Shown piece after piece: positions 57,787 to 64,000 of a stretch of DNA of 64,000 nucleotides. Source of the stretch: a virus. The stretch lies in the IMG/VR virus record IMGVR_UViG_3300024999_000073, positions 18,287 to 82,286 of that record, one strand, 5' to 3'. The translations under genes were made by a program, and so were the position numbers. The notes below the pieces were generated by a model. That model saw only the letters and a list, made by a program, of their open reading frames with translations. It made no database searches and had not been told where the DNA came from. How positions within the stretch are numbered: position 1 is the stretch's first letter; every line of letters starts with the position of its first letter.

Positions 57787-58492
57787 AGCAAATATCAAAG
57801 AGGGGTTGTAGGTCGCTTTCGTCAAGCGAACGCCTGAACTCAATATCAAACTCGATCGCAGACGCTCTCGCAGACGCTCTACGAATGCTAAGCCACGCCT
57901 CGAACAACTGTCTGAGAAGTGCGCCGCCTATCCTTACGTTCGTGAATATGGTGTCGATGCCCATCATAGACATCTGATCCCCGAAGGTCTTGAGTTCCAT
58001 AATTTCTGTGTTCTCGATAAAGCTGCCAACGTCGAAGGCCACGCAGTCGATAAGTCCAGCCCTTATCAGAGTCCCGATCCTGGCGCTGATTGCCATCGTA
58101 ATATGGCTGGTAGAGTAGACAATCTTGATACAATCATTTGGGCAAAACCCGTTTGCAATATTACCTGCCGATGTGTAGGCATGGTCTAGGTAGCTATCTC
58201 CAATGGTGTAAGACCACAGGCACGGCACCAATAGGCCATCGCAGTCGTGGGCATCATGGGTAACGATCATGTATTGCGGCTGTTTTCGGACTTCTCTAAC
58301 AAGCATCTCAAGAGTCCAAGCAACATATTTGTTTACTACCTTATCGCCATCGGCCTTACGCTCCTTGCGCCATTCCCGGATTTTTGCCTGAGTTGGGTAA
58401 CGATCAAACTCAGATAGAGGCACACGCCCGATCCTGGGCTTGCAGGTGCGCCCGATCTCCTGTAGTTTTGTATCCAGATCATCAATATTCAT
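57749..58492 (-). CDS. Unknown 247-residue protein on the opposite strand
   Basis: The only leftward gene in the island. 'TQAKIREWRKERKADGDKVVNKYVAWTLEMLVREVRKQPQYMIVTHDAHDCDGLLVPCLWSYTIGDSYLDHAY' and 'LIRAGLIDCVAFDVGSFIENTEIMELKTFGDQMSMMGIDTIFTNV' show an alpha/beta protein. No family recognised. Its end overlaps the GT4 gene; a strong start region (GGAGG nearby) is at 58492. Confidence 0.5.
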   Translation of the reverse strand: MNIDDLDTKLQEIGRTCKPRIGRVPLSEFDRYPTQAKIREWRKERKADGDKVVNKYVAWTLEMLVREVRKQPQYMIVTHDAHDCDGLLVPCLWSYTIGDSYLDHAYTSAGNIANGFCPNDCIKIVYSTSHITMAISARIGTLIRAGLIDCVAFDVGSFIENTEIMELKTFGDQMSMMGIDTIFTNVRIGGALLRQLFEAWLSIRRASARASAIEFDIEFRRSLDESDLQPLFDICSKGTSGADSLGK

Positions 58493-58630
58493 ACGAAGCC
58501 TCCGCCAGAGATTATACAGGCAATCGGGAGATAAAAAGAGTGGGTTTTTGGGCTGTTTACTAATCCTGCGAATATTCCCACAATTAGAAGATTGCCTGTC
58601 TTAGCAGATAAAATTCATGCCTCAACCGAG

Positions 58631-58636
58631 TATAAT
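58631..58636 (+). promoter_or_regulatory. -10 box before the GT2-GT2-HhH gene
   Basis: TATAAT followed by a short leader with GGTGGAGG nine bases before the ATG. No good -35. A near-palindrome copy (58567) lies 64 bases upstream. Confidence 0.45.
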
Positions 58637-58652
58637 GTGGGTGGAGGACATC

Positions 58653-60752
58653 ATGCCCGACGTCAAACCTATTGTAGCAGTTGTAGTGCCGTTATTCAAT
58701 TACAAGGATAAGATCGAAAGAGCGATCAATTCCGTAAAGGCTCAAACCCTGACTAACTTTTCTTGCATCATCGTAGATGATGGATCAACCGACGACCCCA
58801 AAGAAACCGTGGAGGCGCTCATAGCCGGTGATGACCGTTTTCGGTTCATCCAAAAGCCGAATGGGGGGGTAGCAACTGCTCGCAATCTCGGAGTATTCAC
58901 CAGCACAACGCCATACGTGTGTTGTCTGGATGCTGACGATGCCATTGCTCCTGAATTTTTAGAAGCCTGTGTGCGTGCTCTCGAAGAAGACCCAAGTCTC
59001 GCCATCGCCTATACCGGTCTATGGTATATCAGGAAAGATGGGCAAGAGGGGCTATCGGAATGGCCCGGTCAGTGGAATTTCGATGCGCAGTTGAGAGTCG
59101 AGAATCAAATCTCGACATGCAATGTTGCTCGGAGAGAAGCTTGGGAACGATTAGGCGGCCAGCGCCAGCGTTTTTGTCCCGAAGGCGCGGGGGAGGAAGA
59201 CGCTGAGTTATGGCTGAGAGCTGGAGCTTATGGTTTCAAAGCCAGGAAAGTAACCGACGCCGGTCTATTCTTGTATTCATTTCTCAGTGGACGCGTAAGC
59301 GGAGATCGAATGCACAGACCCACAGATTACATGGCCTGGCATCCGTGGGTAAAAGATGGGAAGCATCCGTTTGCATCCTACGCGACTCCCAAGCGCGCCT
59401 CTCATCCTGTCAGACAATATGACCGGCCCCTGATAAGCGTCATCATCCCTGTTTCTGATGCTCACGCTCGCAATCGTATGTACATCAATGCTCTGGATAG
59501 CCTGGACGCGCAAACGTTTCGCAATTGGGAAGCCATTGTAGTGTTTGACACCGATTACAAAGATGAACGCCTGATGATCGAATATTCTTACGCGCGCCTG
59601 TCAAAGATTGACAAGTCTCCAAAAGGAGCAGGCATGGCGCGTAATCAAGGCGCTGAACTTGCTCGCGGCAAATTCTTGATATTTCTAGATGCCGACGATT
59701 GGCTGATGCCACACGCGCTTGAAATGATGTTGAGGGGCTGGGCTAATGAGGAAGCGATTATCTACACAGATTACGTGAGCAAGTCTGTCATCGATGAGAA
59801 TATGGCAGATGAGCTGAAGCTTTCCAATAAGCTCCTGGATTACGACGAAAAGACTGGCATGGCGGCCATCGACAGCCACACATTGAACTATGAGTATGAG
59901 CGTGCGATCAAACAACCACATCCTGATCTTTATATTTGGAATCTGGTAACGTGTTTGGTGCCGAAAGCCTGGCACAATGCCATTGGAGGTTTTGACGAAA
60001 ACATGCCATCCTGGGAAGATTGGGATTACTACATACGCATGGCGCGTGCAGGTTATTGTTTCAGGCGCGTGCCTATGCGTTTAGTCATCTACCGGTTTTA
60101 TTCGGGCGAACGCAGGGAGAAAGGCATACAGGAGCATAAGTCCCTGATAGAATATATGCTAAACAAGTACGCGAAAGAAGGTGTCAAGATGTGTGAATGT
60201 TCACAAAGTTCGCCCACAATAAACATTCCGCAGAATGTAGAGCGATCTGAGCAAATGAAAGGAGCGCAAGTACAGGCTATGAGCGATGACAATTTTGTAA
60301 TGATCGTGTACCAGCCCATGAACACTGGTATGCACAGAGTAGTCGGCCAGGCTTCGGGCTACGATTATGGCTATCGAGGCAGTGGAGAACCATTCTTGGT
60401 GGACGCTCGTGACGCCGCTTTATATCCAGAAGTGTTTATAATCATGGAAGCGCCGAAGACAGAAACGCCTCCAGAGAACAGCGTTCCACAGGCTGTTCAG
60501 CCAGAGCCGCCAACGCCGGTGAAGATTGACGAAGAACTTAAAGAACTCAAGGAGATTATTCCAGAACCAGAGAACTTCCTGGATAGCGTTTCTGGACTTA
60601 CCCCGGCATCGAAGTCGGCGCTGATCGAACATGGCGTGACCACAGCATCCAAAGTGCGCGCAGTTGGAGTCGCGGGTTTACGTCAGATTAAAGGCATCGG
60701 TCCCAAACGGGCGCTTGAAATCTACGGTAGGGCAGTTTCTTATGTGGGATGA
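58653..60752 (+). CDS. Two GT2 glycosyltransferase domains fused to helix-hairpin-helix
   Basis: 699 residues from the ATG at 58653 (GGAGG upstream; an earlier in-frame ATG spans the -10 box). Domain 1 (about 7-240): 'VAVVVPLFNYKDKIERAINSVKAQT', 'IIVDDGSTD', DADD near 93, 'GEEDAELWLRA'. Domain 2 (about 262-500): 'ISVIIPVSDAHARN', 'LIFLDADDWLMP' near 345, 'WEDWDYYIRMA'. Then a linker that includes a near-palindrome copy read as CECSQ (513) and a Pro/Glu-rich part. Residues 645-699 ('LTPASKSALIEHGVTTASKVRAVGVAGLRQIKGIGPKRALEIYG') are a helix-hairpin-helix as in DNA-binding proteins. The fusion is unusual. Confidence 0.8.
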   Translation: MPDVKPIVAVVVPLFNYKDKIERAINSVKAQTLTNFSCIIVDDGSTDDPKETVEALIAGDDRFRFIQKPNGGVATARNLGVFTSTTPYVCCLDADDAIAPEFLEACVRALEEDPSLAIAYTGLWYIRKDGQEGLSEWPGQWNFDAQLRVENQISTCNVARREAWERLGGQRQRFCPEGAGEEDAELWLRAGAYGFKARKVTDAGLFLYSFLSGRVSGDRMHRPTDYMAWHPWVKDGKHPFASYATPKRASHPVRQYDRPLISVIIPVSDAHARNRMYINALDSLDAQTFRNWEAIVVFDTDYKDERLMIEYSYARLSKIDKSPKGAGMARNQGAELARGKFLIFLDADDWLMPHALEMMLRGWANEEAIIYTDYVSKSVIDENMADELKLSNKLLDYDEKTGMAAIDSHTLNYEYERAIKQPHPDLYIWNLVTCLVPKAWHNAIGGFDENMPSWEDWDYYIRMARAGYCFRRVPMRLVIYRFYSGERREKGIQEHKSLIEYMLNKYAKEGVKMCECSQSSPTINIPQNVERSEQMKGAQVQAMSDDNFVMIVYQPMNTGMHRVVGQASGYDYGYRGSGEPFLVDARDAALYPEVFIIMEAPKTETPPENSVPQAVQPEPPTPVKIDEELKELKEIIPEPENFLDSVSGLTPASKSALIEHGVTTASKVRAVGVAGLRQIKGIGPKRALEIYGRAVSYVG

Positions 60753-61077
60753 AATTAGAGAAACGATCACGCTCACTCTGGTGGTGTGGCGGTTGACCTC
60801 ACTTTTGGTGAGGGAGGATGGGCCATTCGACGTATTTGCCAAACTCAGAATGTTCCTGGGAGTGCGGTTCAACCAGGCATCGCAAATGTATGGCGTCAAC
60901 GTACTTTCGCGGGGCATAATTTGTTTCTGGTGTTGCTCGATGTGGGTGAGCCTGGCAGTAGCTCTATTCGCCAGTTATTCTGTGAACATTCACACATTTA
61001 TAGCTGCTGTCCTGGTTCTTAGCAGCCTTGCAATCTTGTTAGATAATCTGATTGCTTTTCTTGGGAGAGCGAAATGA
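60742..61077 (+). CDS. DUF1360-family membrane protein
   Basis: 111 residues from 60742 (overlaps the upstream stop). 'ETITLTLVVWRLTSLLVREDGPFDVFAKLRMFLG' and 'GIICFWCCSMWVSLAVALFA' match DUF1360, small phage and Bacillus membrane proteins of unknown function, with the CxxC/S-W pattern. Two or three membrane helices. A near-palindrome copy (60981) lies in frame. Confidence 0.75.
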   Translation: MWDEIRETITLTLVVWRLTSLLVREDGPFDVFAKLRMFLGVRFNQASQMYGVNVLSRGIICFWCCSMWVSLAVALFASYSVNIHTFIAAVLVLSSLAILLDNLIAFLGRAK

Positions 61078-61349
61078 TTAATGCAGACGATTATCTATTG
61101 ATTGATTTCGGAATATTGCAGGAGGGGGAATTCGACGCCAATGGCGGAATCAATGGCTGGAAAATAGAAGGTGGCACAATAAGCAAATATCTGCCTATAT
61201 TCTGTCGGAATGAACCTGTAATTCATCTTGATCCTGCTCCTGGATATGAGGTGTATCTGCACGGTCTTTACAGCGAGCGATTATCCAAAAAAGGAGAAAA
61301 GCTGTTTATAGTCACATGTCAGGCAAAGTGGATTAGAATTGTAATATAA
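61074..61349 (+). CDS. Unknown 91-residue protein
   Basis: 'LLIDFGILQEGEFDANGGINGWKIEGGTISKYLPIFCRNEPVIHLDPAPGYEVYLHGLYSERLSKKGEKLFIVTCQAKW' is beta-rich. ATGA overlap with the DUF1360 gene. Its last codons run into a TATAAT box (61345). Confidence 0.5.
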   Translation: MINADDYLLIDFGILQEGEFDANGGINGWKIEGGTISKYLPIFCRNEPVIHLDPAPGYEVYLHGLYSERLSKKGEKLFIVTCQAKWIRIVI

Positions 61350-61397
61350 TCATAGTGAGTGCGAATTCCATCTAAAGTTCCACCACTGTGATATAAT
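61345..61397 (+). promoter_or_regulatory. Twin -10 boxes in a direct repeat
   Basis: TATAAT at 61345 and again at 61392, each inside TRATATAATCATA. The second is preceded by TG one base before, an extended -10 (TGATATAAT). Confidence 0.5.
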
Positions 61398-61403
61398 CAT
61401 ATT

Positions 61404-61505
61404 AATTCGCCTGGTAGAGATTGTGTTAACCAGCGTAAATCAGGCGAAGGTGGGTAGACCGTGAGGACTACCGGAAAAAGCCCTGTTCCACTCAGGGCTT
61501 TTTTT
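61404..61505 (+). ncRNA. Candidate ~100-base small RNA
   Basis: From the expected start after the extended -10 (61392) to a perfect terminator. TTCGCCTG (61406-61413) pairs with CAGGCGAA (61441-61448); a second hairpin GGTAGACC/GGACTACC with one mismatch follows; then AAAAAGCCCTG-TTCCACT-CAGGGCTTTTTTT. No reading frame with a ribosome site. It could instead be the leader of the endolysin gene ended by an attenuator. Confidence 0.55.
61475..61505 (+). terminator. Strong terminator
   Basis: AAAAAGCCCTG, 7-base loop, CAGGGCTTTTTTT. Confidence 0.9.
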
Positions 61506-61527
61506 GTCTACTCAGCCTACCATGACG

Positions 61528-61556
61528 TTGATTACAACCTGGTTTTGTGATAAACT
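61528..61556 (+). promoter_or_regulatory. Endolysin promoter
   Basis: TTGATT, 17 bases, TAAACT, with TGA just before the -10 (extended). It is the best complete sigma70-type promoter seen in the window and lies 47 bases before the endolysin start. Confidence 0.65.
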
Positions 61557-61602
61557 CTATAGTACACCCAGCGCGTTCCGCTCGGTGGTCTCGGAGGCAA
61601 TC

Positions 61603-62292
61603 ATGGGTGAGTCAGAGGTTTTTGGGCTAACCTGGGTTTTAGACCCGTCTCTGCTTTGTCAGGGATGGAATAAAAATCCAAAACAATATCCAATTTGGGG
61701 AGGACATAAAGGGTACGACTTTTTATTGACTTATCAGCCAGTCCCTAATTTTTGCCGTGGAAAGGTAAAGACTGTTGCTACATCTAAATCATGGGGGAAG
61801 TACATCATCGTAGCCTTCGATGCTAAGCATGAGATCATCTATGCTCACTTGAGCGAGTTCAAAGTCAAAGTTGGGCAGGTTGTAGAAGTCAGAGACATTC
61901 TTGGCATTTCAGGAGCGACGGGTTCGACATGGCGTGCCGATGGCAGTAAAGAACCGTTCCCACATCTCCACGTAGGAGTAATGGTCAATGGCGTGTGGGT
62001 GGATCCAGGGCCGTTGTTTGTTGCCCGGGTCCCAACTATTGTCGTACAACCTATCGTTGCTCTCACGCCAGGACAGGGGCGTATCATTGCCCGTGATGGA
62101 TTGAAGATTAAGAGTGTACCTGAAAAGTTAGCCAAGGAATTCGGCGTCCTAAACTTTGGAGCAATAGTGACGATCAAGCCCGAAACCAAGATAGATGGTG
62201 GCATAAAATATCGCCGTGTGCTAGTCGAAGGTTGGATGGGTGAGAGCCAAGATGGTGAAGTATTTCTGGAGATGAACGATGAGAATCGTTGA
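61603..62292 (+). CDS. M23 peptidase endolysin with SH3-like domain
   Basis: 229 residues from 61603 (GGAGG upstream). 'GGHKGYDF' gives zinc ligands His35 and Asp39, and 'PHLHVGV' gives His121 and His123, the LytM/M23 set. 'KYIIVAFDAKHEIIYAHLSEFKVKVGQVVEVRDILGISGATGSTW' is the core beta-sheet. Residues 165-229 ('RIIARDGLKIKSVPEK....GAIVTIKPE..IDGGIKYRRVLVEGWMGE') are SH3b-like and may bind the cell wall. It cuts peptidoglycan cross-links, for lysis or entry. It has its own promoter. Confidence 0.88.
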   Translation: MGESEVFGLTWVLDPSLLCQGWNKNPKQYPIWGGHKGYDFLLTYQPVPNFCRGKVKTVATSKSWGKYIIVAFDAKHEIIYAHLSEFKVKVGQVVEVRDILGISGATGSTWRADGSKEPFPHLHVGVMVNGVWVDPGPLFVARVPTIVVQPIVALTPGQGRIIARDGLKIKSVPEKLAKEFGVLNFGAIVTIKPETKIDGGIKYRRVLVEGWMGESQDGEVFLEMNDENR

Positions 62293-62476
62293 AGTTGCAG
62301 AACTTCCAGATGGGTTCGACGCTACTGTGGACGGCGACGGCGGTAGGCGTGTTTTACATTTCCTGAATAGCGAGCCTAGTGAAAAGGAAATTGAACAGAT
62401 GTATTTGATTGTTACTGCTCCAGTCATTGTTGAATCGCCGTATGAAATCGAGGCCGAAAATGGCAAAATTGTCTAA
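62279..62476 (+). CDS. Unknown 65-residue protein
   Basis: 'VEVAELPDGFDATVDGDGGRRVLHFLNSEPSEKEIEQMYLIV': two strands and a helix, acidic. Overlaps the endolysin by 14 bases. Function unknown. Confidence 0.5.
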   Translation: MRIVEVAELPDGFDATVDGDGGRRVLHFLNSEPSEKEIEQMYLIVTAPVIVESPYEIEAENGKIV

Positions 62477-62666
62477 AGAATGTAGATCACTCAAGCTCAC
62501 GCCCGGAAAGGTTACTCAACTGACAAAGGCACTGGATGACATCGAGTCACATGTTGGTAAAGTGGCCGATATTTGGCGGTCTTTACCACAAACACAACGC
62601 GATGAAGTTTTGGCAAACAGCCCGATATTTGCCAAGTTTTTAGAGATTGCCAAGAGGTTTTTCTAA
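62460..62666 (+). CDS. Unknown 68-residue helical protein
   Basis: Start at 62460, overlapping the upstream gene by 17 bases. 'LTPGKVTQLTKALDDIESHVGKVADIWRSLPQTQRDEVLANSPIFAKFLEIAKRFF' is helical. TAATG overlap with the next gene. Confidence 0.5.
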   Translation: MAKLSKECRSLKLTPGKVTQLTKALDDIESHVGKVADIWRSLPQTQRDEVLANSPIFAKFLEIAKRFF

Positions 62667-62872
62667 TGAACAGACCTGATTATATTTGTTGTGTTTTACA
62701 TACCAGCGCAGAGCGAAAAGACCAAACTTGGTGCGGTCGAGATTTGAGTGGGACATTCGAATTTGCCTTTACGAATATAGATCATGCTGCCTATGCCAGT
62801 ATCAGTGGGGATCGTCTAAGAATATGTCCTAAGTGCCTACGAGTCATAAAGGAAGCATTTAATGGCAGTTAG
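62666..62872 (+). CDS. Unknown 68-residue Cys-rich protein
   Basis: 'YICCVLHTSAERKDQTWCGRDL' and 'RLRICPKCLRVIKEAF' may form one zinc site (CC, C, CxxC). Overlaps the fibre gene by 11 bases. Confidence 0.5.
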   Translation: MNRPDYICCVLHTSAERKDQTWCGRDLSGTFEFAFTNIDHAAYASISGDRLRICPKCLRVIKEAFNGS

Positions 62873-64000
62873 AACCTTTGCCACTGCTGGTATAAATAAT
62901 CTCTGGTCGAATGCCGCCAATTGGGATACCGGCGTCCCTGTTAATAATGATAGTGCAATAATTCCTGCTGGACAAACATGTGAGTTCGATGCAAATCAAT
63001 CGGCATGGGCAAACGGTCTAGTGGGACTAACGCTAAACGGAGAACTTTATGCCAGTTTGACGCCTGGTTCGTATTATCTCAAACTGGCGGGGAGCATCAC
63101 CGCTACTGTCACTGGCGGCATCTTACGTGCAGGATCCAGTGGGGCAAGGTATCCAAGCAATTGTGTTTTTACAATTTACTCCACTGGCAACTATCAGATC
63201 GACAATAATATTAGTAGTTACATAACCGACCAATTCTGGTGTTACGCACCCGTGGTGCAGTATGCTCAGGCGATCTCAGCCACAGCAAAGGCAATCACAT
63301 CAGTTACAGTTGGAGCAACTACGACTATCGGCTGTACCGGGCATGGCTATGTGGCAGGTAACGCGATCTATTTGGCGAATGTTGGGGGGTTTACGGATGC
63401 ACAGCTCAATAATCGCATTTTCGAGGTGGAGACTGTACCAAATGTGGATAGTTTCACAATCCGTTATCCTGATCCTGATACAACCGTTGTTTCGACGGGA
63501 TGGGGGCCTTATACAGGGGGTGGGCTGGTCTGCCCATCGCAGGCAGAGGCAGCAGGTGCTACAGTTATTGAAATAGATCAGGATGCGTCTACTGATCCCG
63601 AATGGCTACGTGCAGGAGCGATGGTACGGATCGACAATATCAATCGGAATGTCCAAAGTGAAGTGCGAATAATAGCAAGTGTGGCTGCAGGGTCGATCAC
63701 CATCACGGCGGGATTGACATCGGCGAAACTCAGTGGATCAAAAGTAATCCTGGTCACCAGAAATGTAAAACTCAACTCAAGTGCAACTGCAATCTCTAAT
63801 GGCATGATCCGCTATGGCACCGGACATCAACTAGACGCGGAGATCAGGCCTGGTTCGACATCTACAAGTGGAGTACAAGATGCCACAAATTCTGTGTTCA
63901 GCGGAGGCGTGATCTCCGGGTGCACCTACGGCGTCAACTCCGGCAGCGGGCATACGTTCAGCGGGGGTGCGATCTCCGGGTGCACCTACGGCGTCTACTC
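62862..64000 (+). CDS. Beta-structured fibre/adhesin-like protein, runs past window end
   Basis: Starts at the ATG at 62862 inside the previous gene and stays open to base 64000 (at least 379 residues). It opens 'NNLWSNAANWDTGVPVNNDSAIIPAGQ', a beginning common in beta-helix and autotransporter-like adhesins. The visible end (from about residue 345) has a 21-residue repeat built on SGG(V/A)ISGCTYGV followed by a short NSGSGHTF spacer, a regular beta-helix coil with a Cys ladder. Probably a tail fibre or spike; the receptor is unknown. Confidence 0.7.
   Translation, partial: MAVRTFATAGINNLWSNAANWDTGVPVNNDSAIIPAGQTCEFDANQSAWANGLVGLTLNGELYASLTPGSYYLKLAGSITATVTGGILRAGSSGARYPSNCVFTIYSTGNYQIDNNISSYITDQFWCYAPVVQYAQAISATAKAITSVTVGATTTIGCTGHGYVAGNAIYLANVGGFTDAQLNNRIFEVETVPNVDSFTIRYPDPDTTVVSTGWGPYTGGGLVCPSQAEAAGATVIEIDQDASTDPEWLRAGAMVRIDNINRNVQSEVRIIASVAAGSITITAGLTSAKLSGSKVILVTRNVKLNSSATAISNGMIRYGTGHQLDAEIRPGSTSTSGVQDATNSVFSGGVISGCTYGVNSGSGHTFSGGAISGCTYGVY

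Larger units (their letters stand above)
5186..60994. repeat. Dispersed near-palindrome TGYGAAYRTTCRCR, about 22 copies
   Basis: Starts at 5185, 6466, 11636, 13469, 13790, 16646, 16712, 18638, 29207, 35540, 38954, 40035, 43353, 44769, 44923, 45701, 48021, 54496, 57338, 58567, 60192 and 60981, all about 14 bases. Most are followed by an asymmetric tail like (G/A)ATTTA or GGATTA. About half lie between genes. In genes it usually reads E-[H/R/C]-S-Q. The 8-base core alone would be expected about four times by chance. Confidence 0.8.

Overview
The window is one continuous stretch of a large tailed bacteriophage (or prophage) genome with siphovirus-type modules. It contains a large terminase, portal, Mu gpF-like head protein, HK97 gp10-like connector, protease/scaffold fusion, probable major capsid protein, tail-tip and spike proteins, a holin pair and an M23 endolysin. 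No rRNA, CRISPR array, transposase, integrase or convincing complete tRNA was seen. Tail tube, tape measure, DNA polymerase and helicase genes are also absent, so the genome must extend beyond the window. Strong Shine-Dalgarno sequences, sigma70-type TATAAT boxes and dense ATGA/TAATG gene overlaps show a bacterial host, but nothing fixes which one.

Layout: 0-5 kb (+) tail tip, spike and holins. 5.2-6.4 kb (-) a small lipoprotein, an unknown protein and a ribbon-helix-helix protein. 6.5-17 kb (+) RNA ligase, replication initiator, helicase loader, a stand-alone LexA-type DNA-binding protein, a PD-(D/E)xK-like nuclease, many small zinc or membrane proteins, and an 873-residue DNA methyltransferase with eight SPP[Y/F] motifs. 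17-28.7 kb (-) a block of mostly unknown genes around a VWA/MoxR pair, many with the same AAAGGAGTCT leader. 26.8-27.9 and 28.7-29.5 kb are untranslated and rich in hairpins, repeats and possible operators. 29.5-38.8 kb (+) packaging and head genes ending in two terminators. 38.9-47.8 kb (-) accessory genes: clamp-like protein, macro domain, a DUF6745 protein with about 52 tetrapeptide repeats, regulators, DUF5131 and small membrane proteins. 48-61.3 kb (+) a surface-sugar or modification island: glycosyltransferases, FkbM and other methyltransferases, sulfotransferase, an FdtA/FdtB-like nucleotide-sugar pair and a GT2-GT2-HhH fusion. 61.4-64 kb a small-RNA candidate, endolysin and the start of another beta-structured fibre.

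How it may work together: the initiator gene carries an internal cluster of inverted and direct repeats, as origins inside initiator genes do, and it overlaps the helicase-loader gene. A three-copy 62-bp-period repeat directly upstream of the small terminase gene is a candidate packaging site. The sugar island could build and attach an unusual amino sugar to virion, host surface or DNA.

The most unusual signals are: (1) a 14-bp near-palindrome TGYGAAYRTTCRCR in about 22 copies, between genes and inside genes, often read in the same frame as E-[H/R/C]-S-Q; (2) the multi-SPP[Y/F] methyltransferase; (3) the 12-bp/tetrapeptide array; (4) a 44-bp bipartite intergenic element in three copies with fixed spacing; (5) the shared AAAGGAGTCT leader on 12 genes; and (6) two compact promoter-hairpin-terminator units that look like small RNA genes. 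All calls come from reading the sequence, without database searches.
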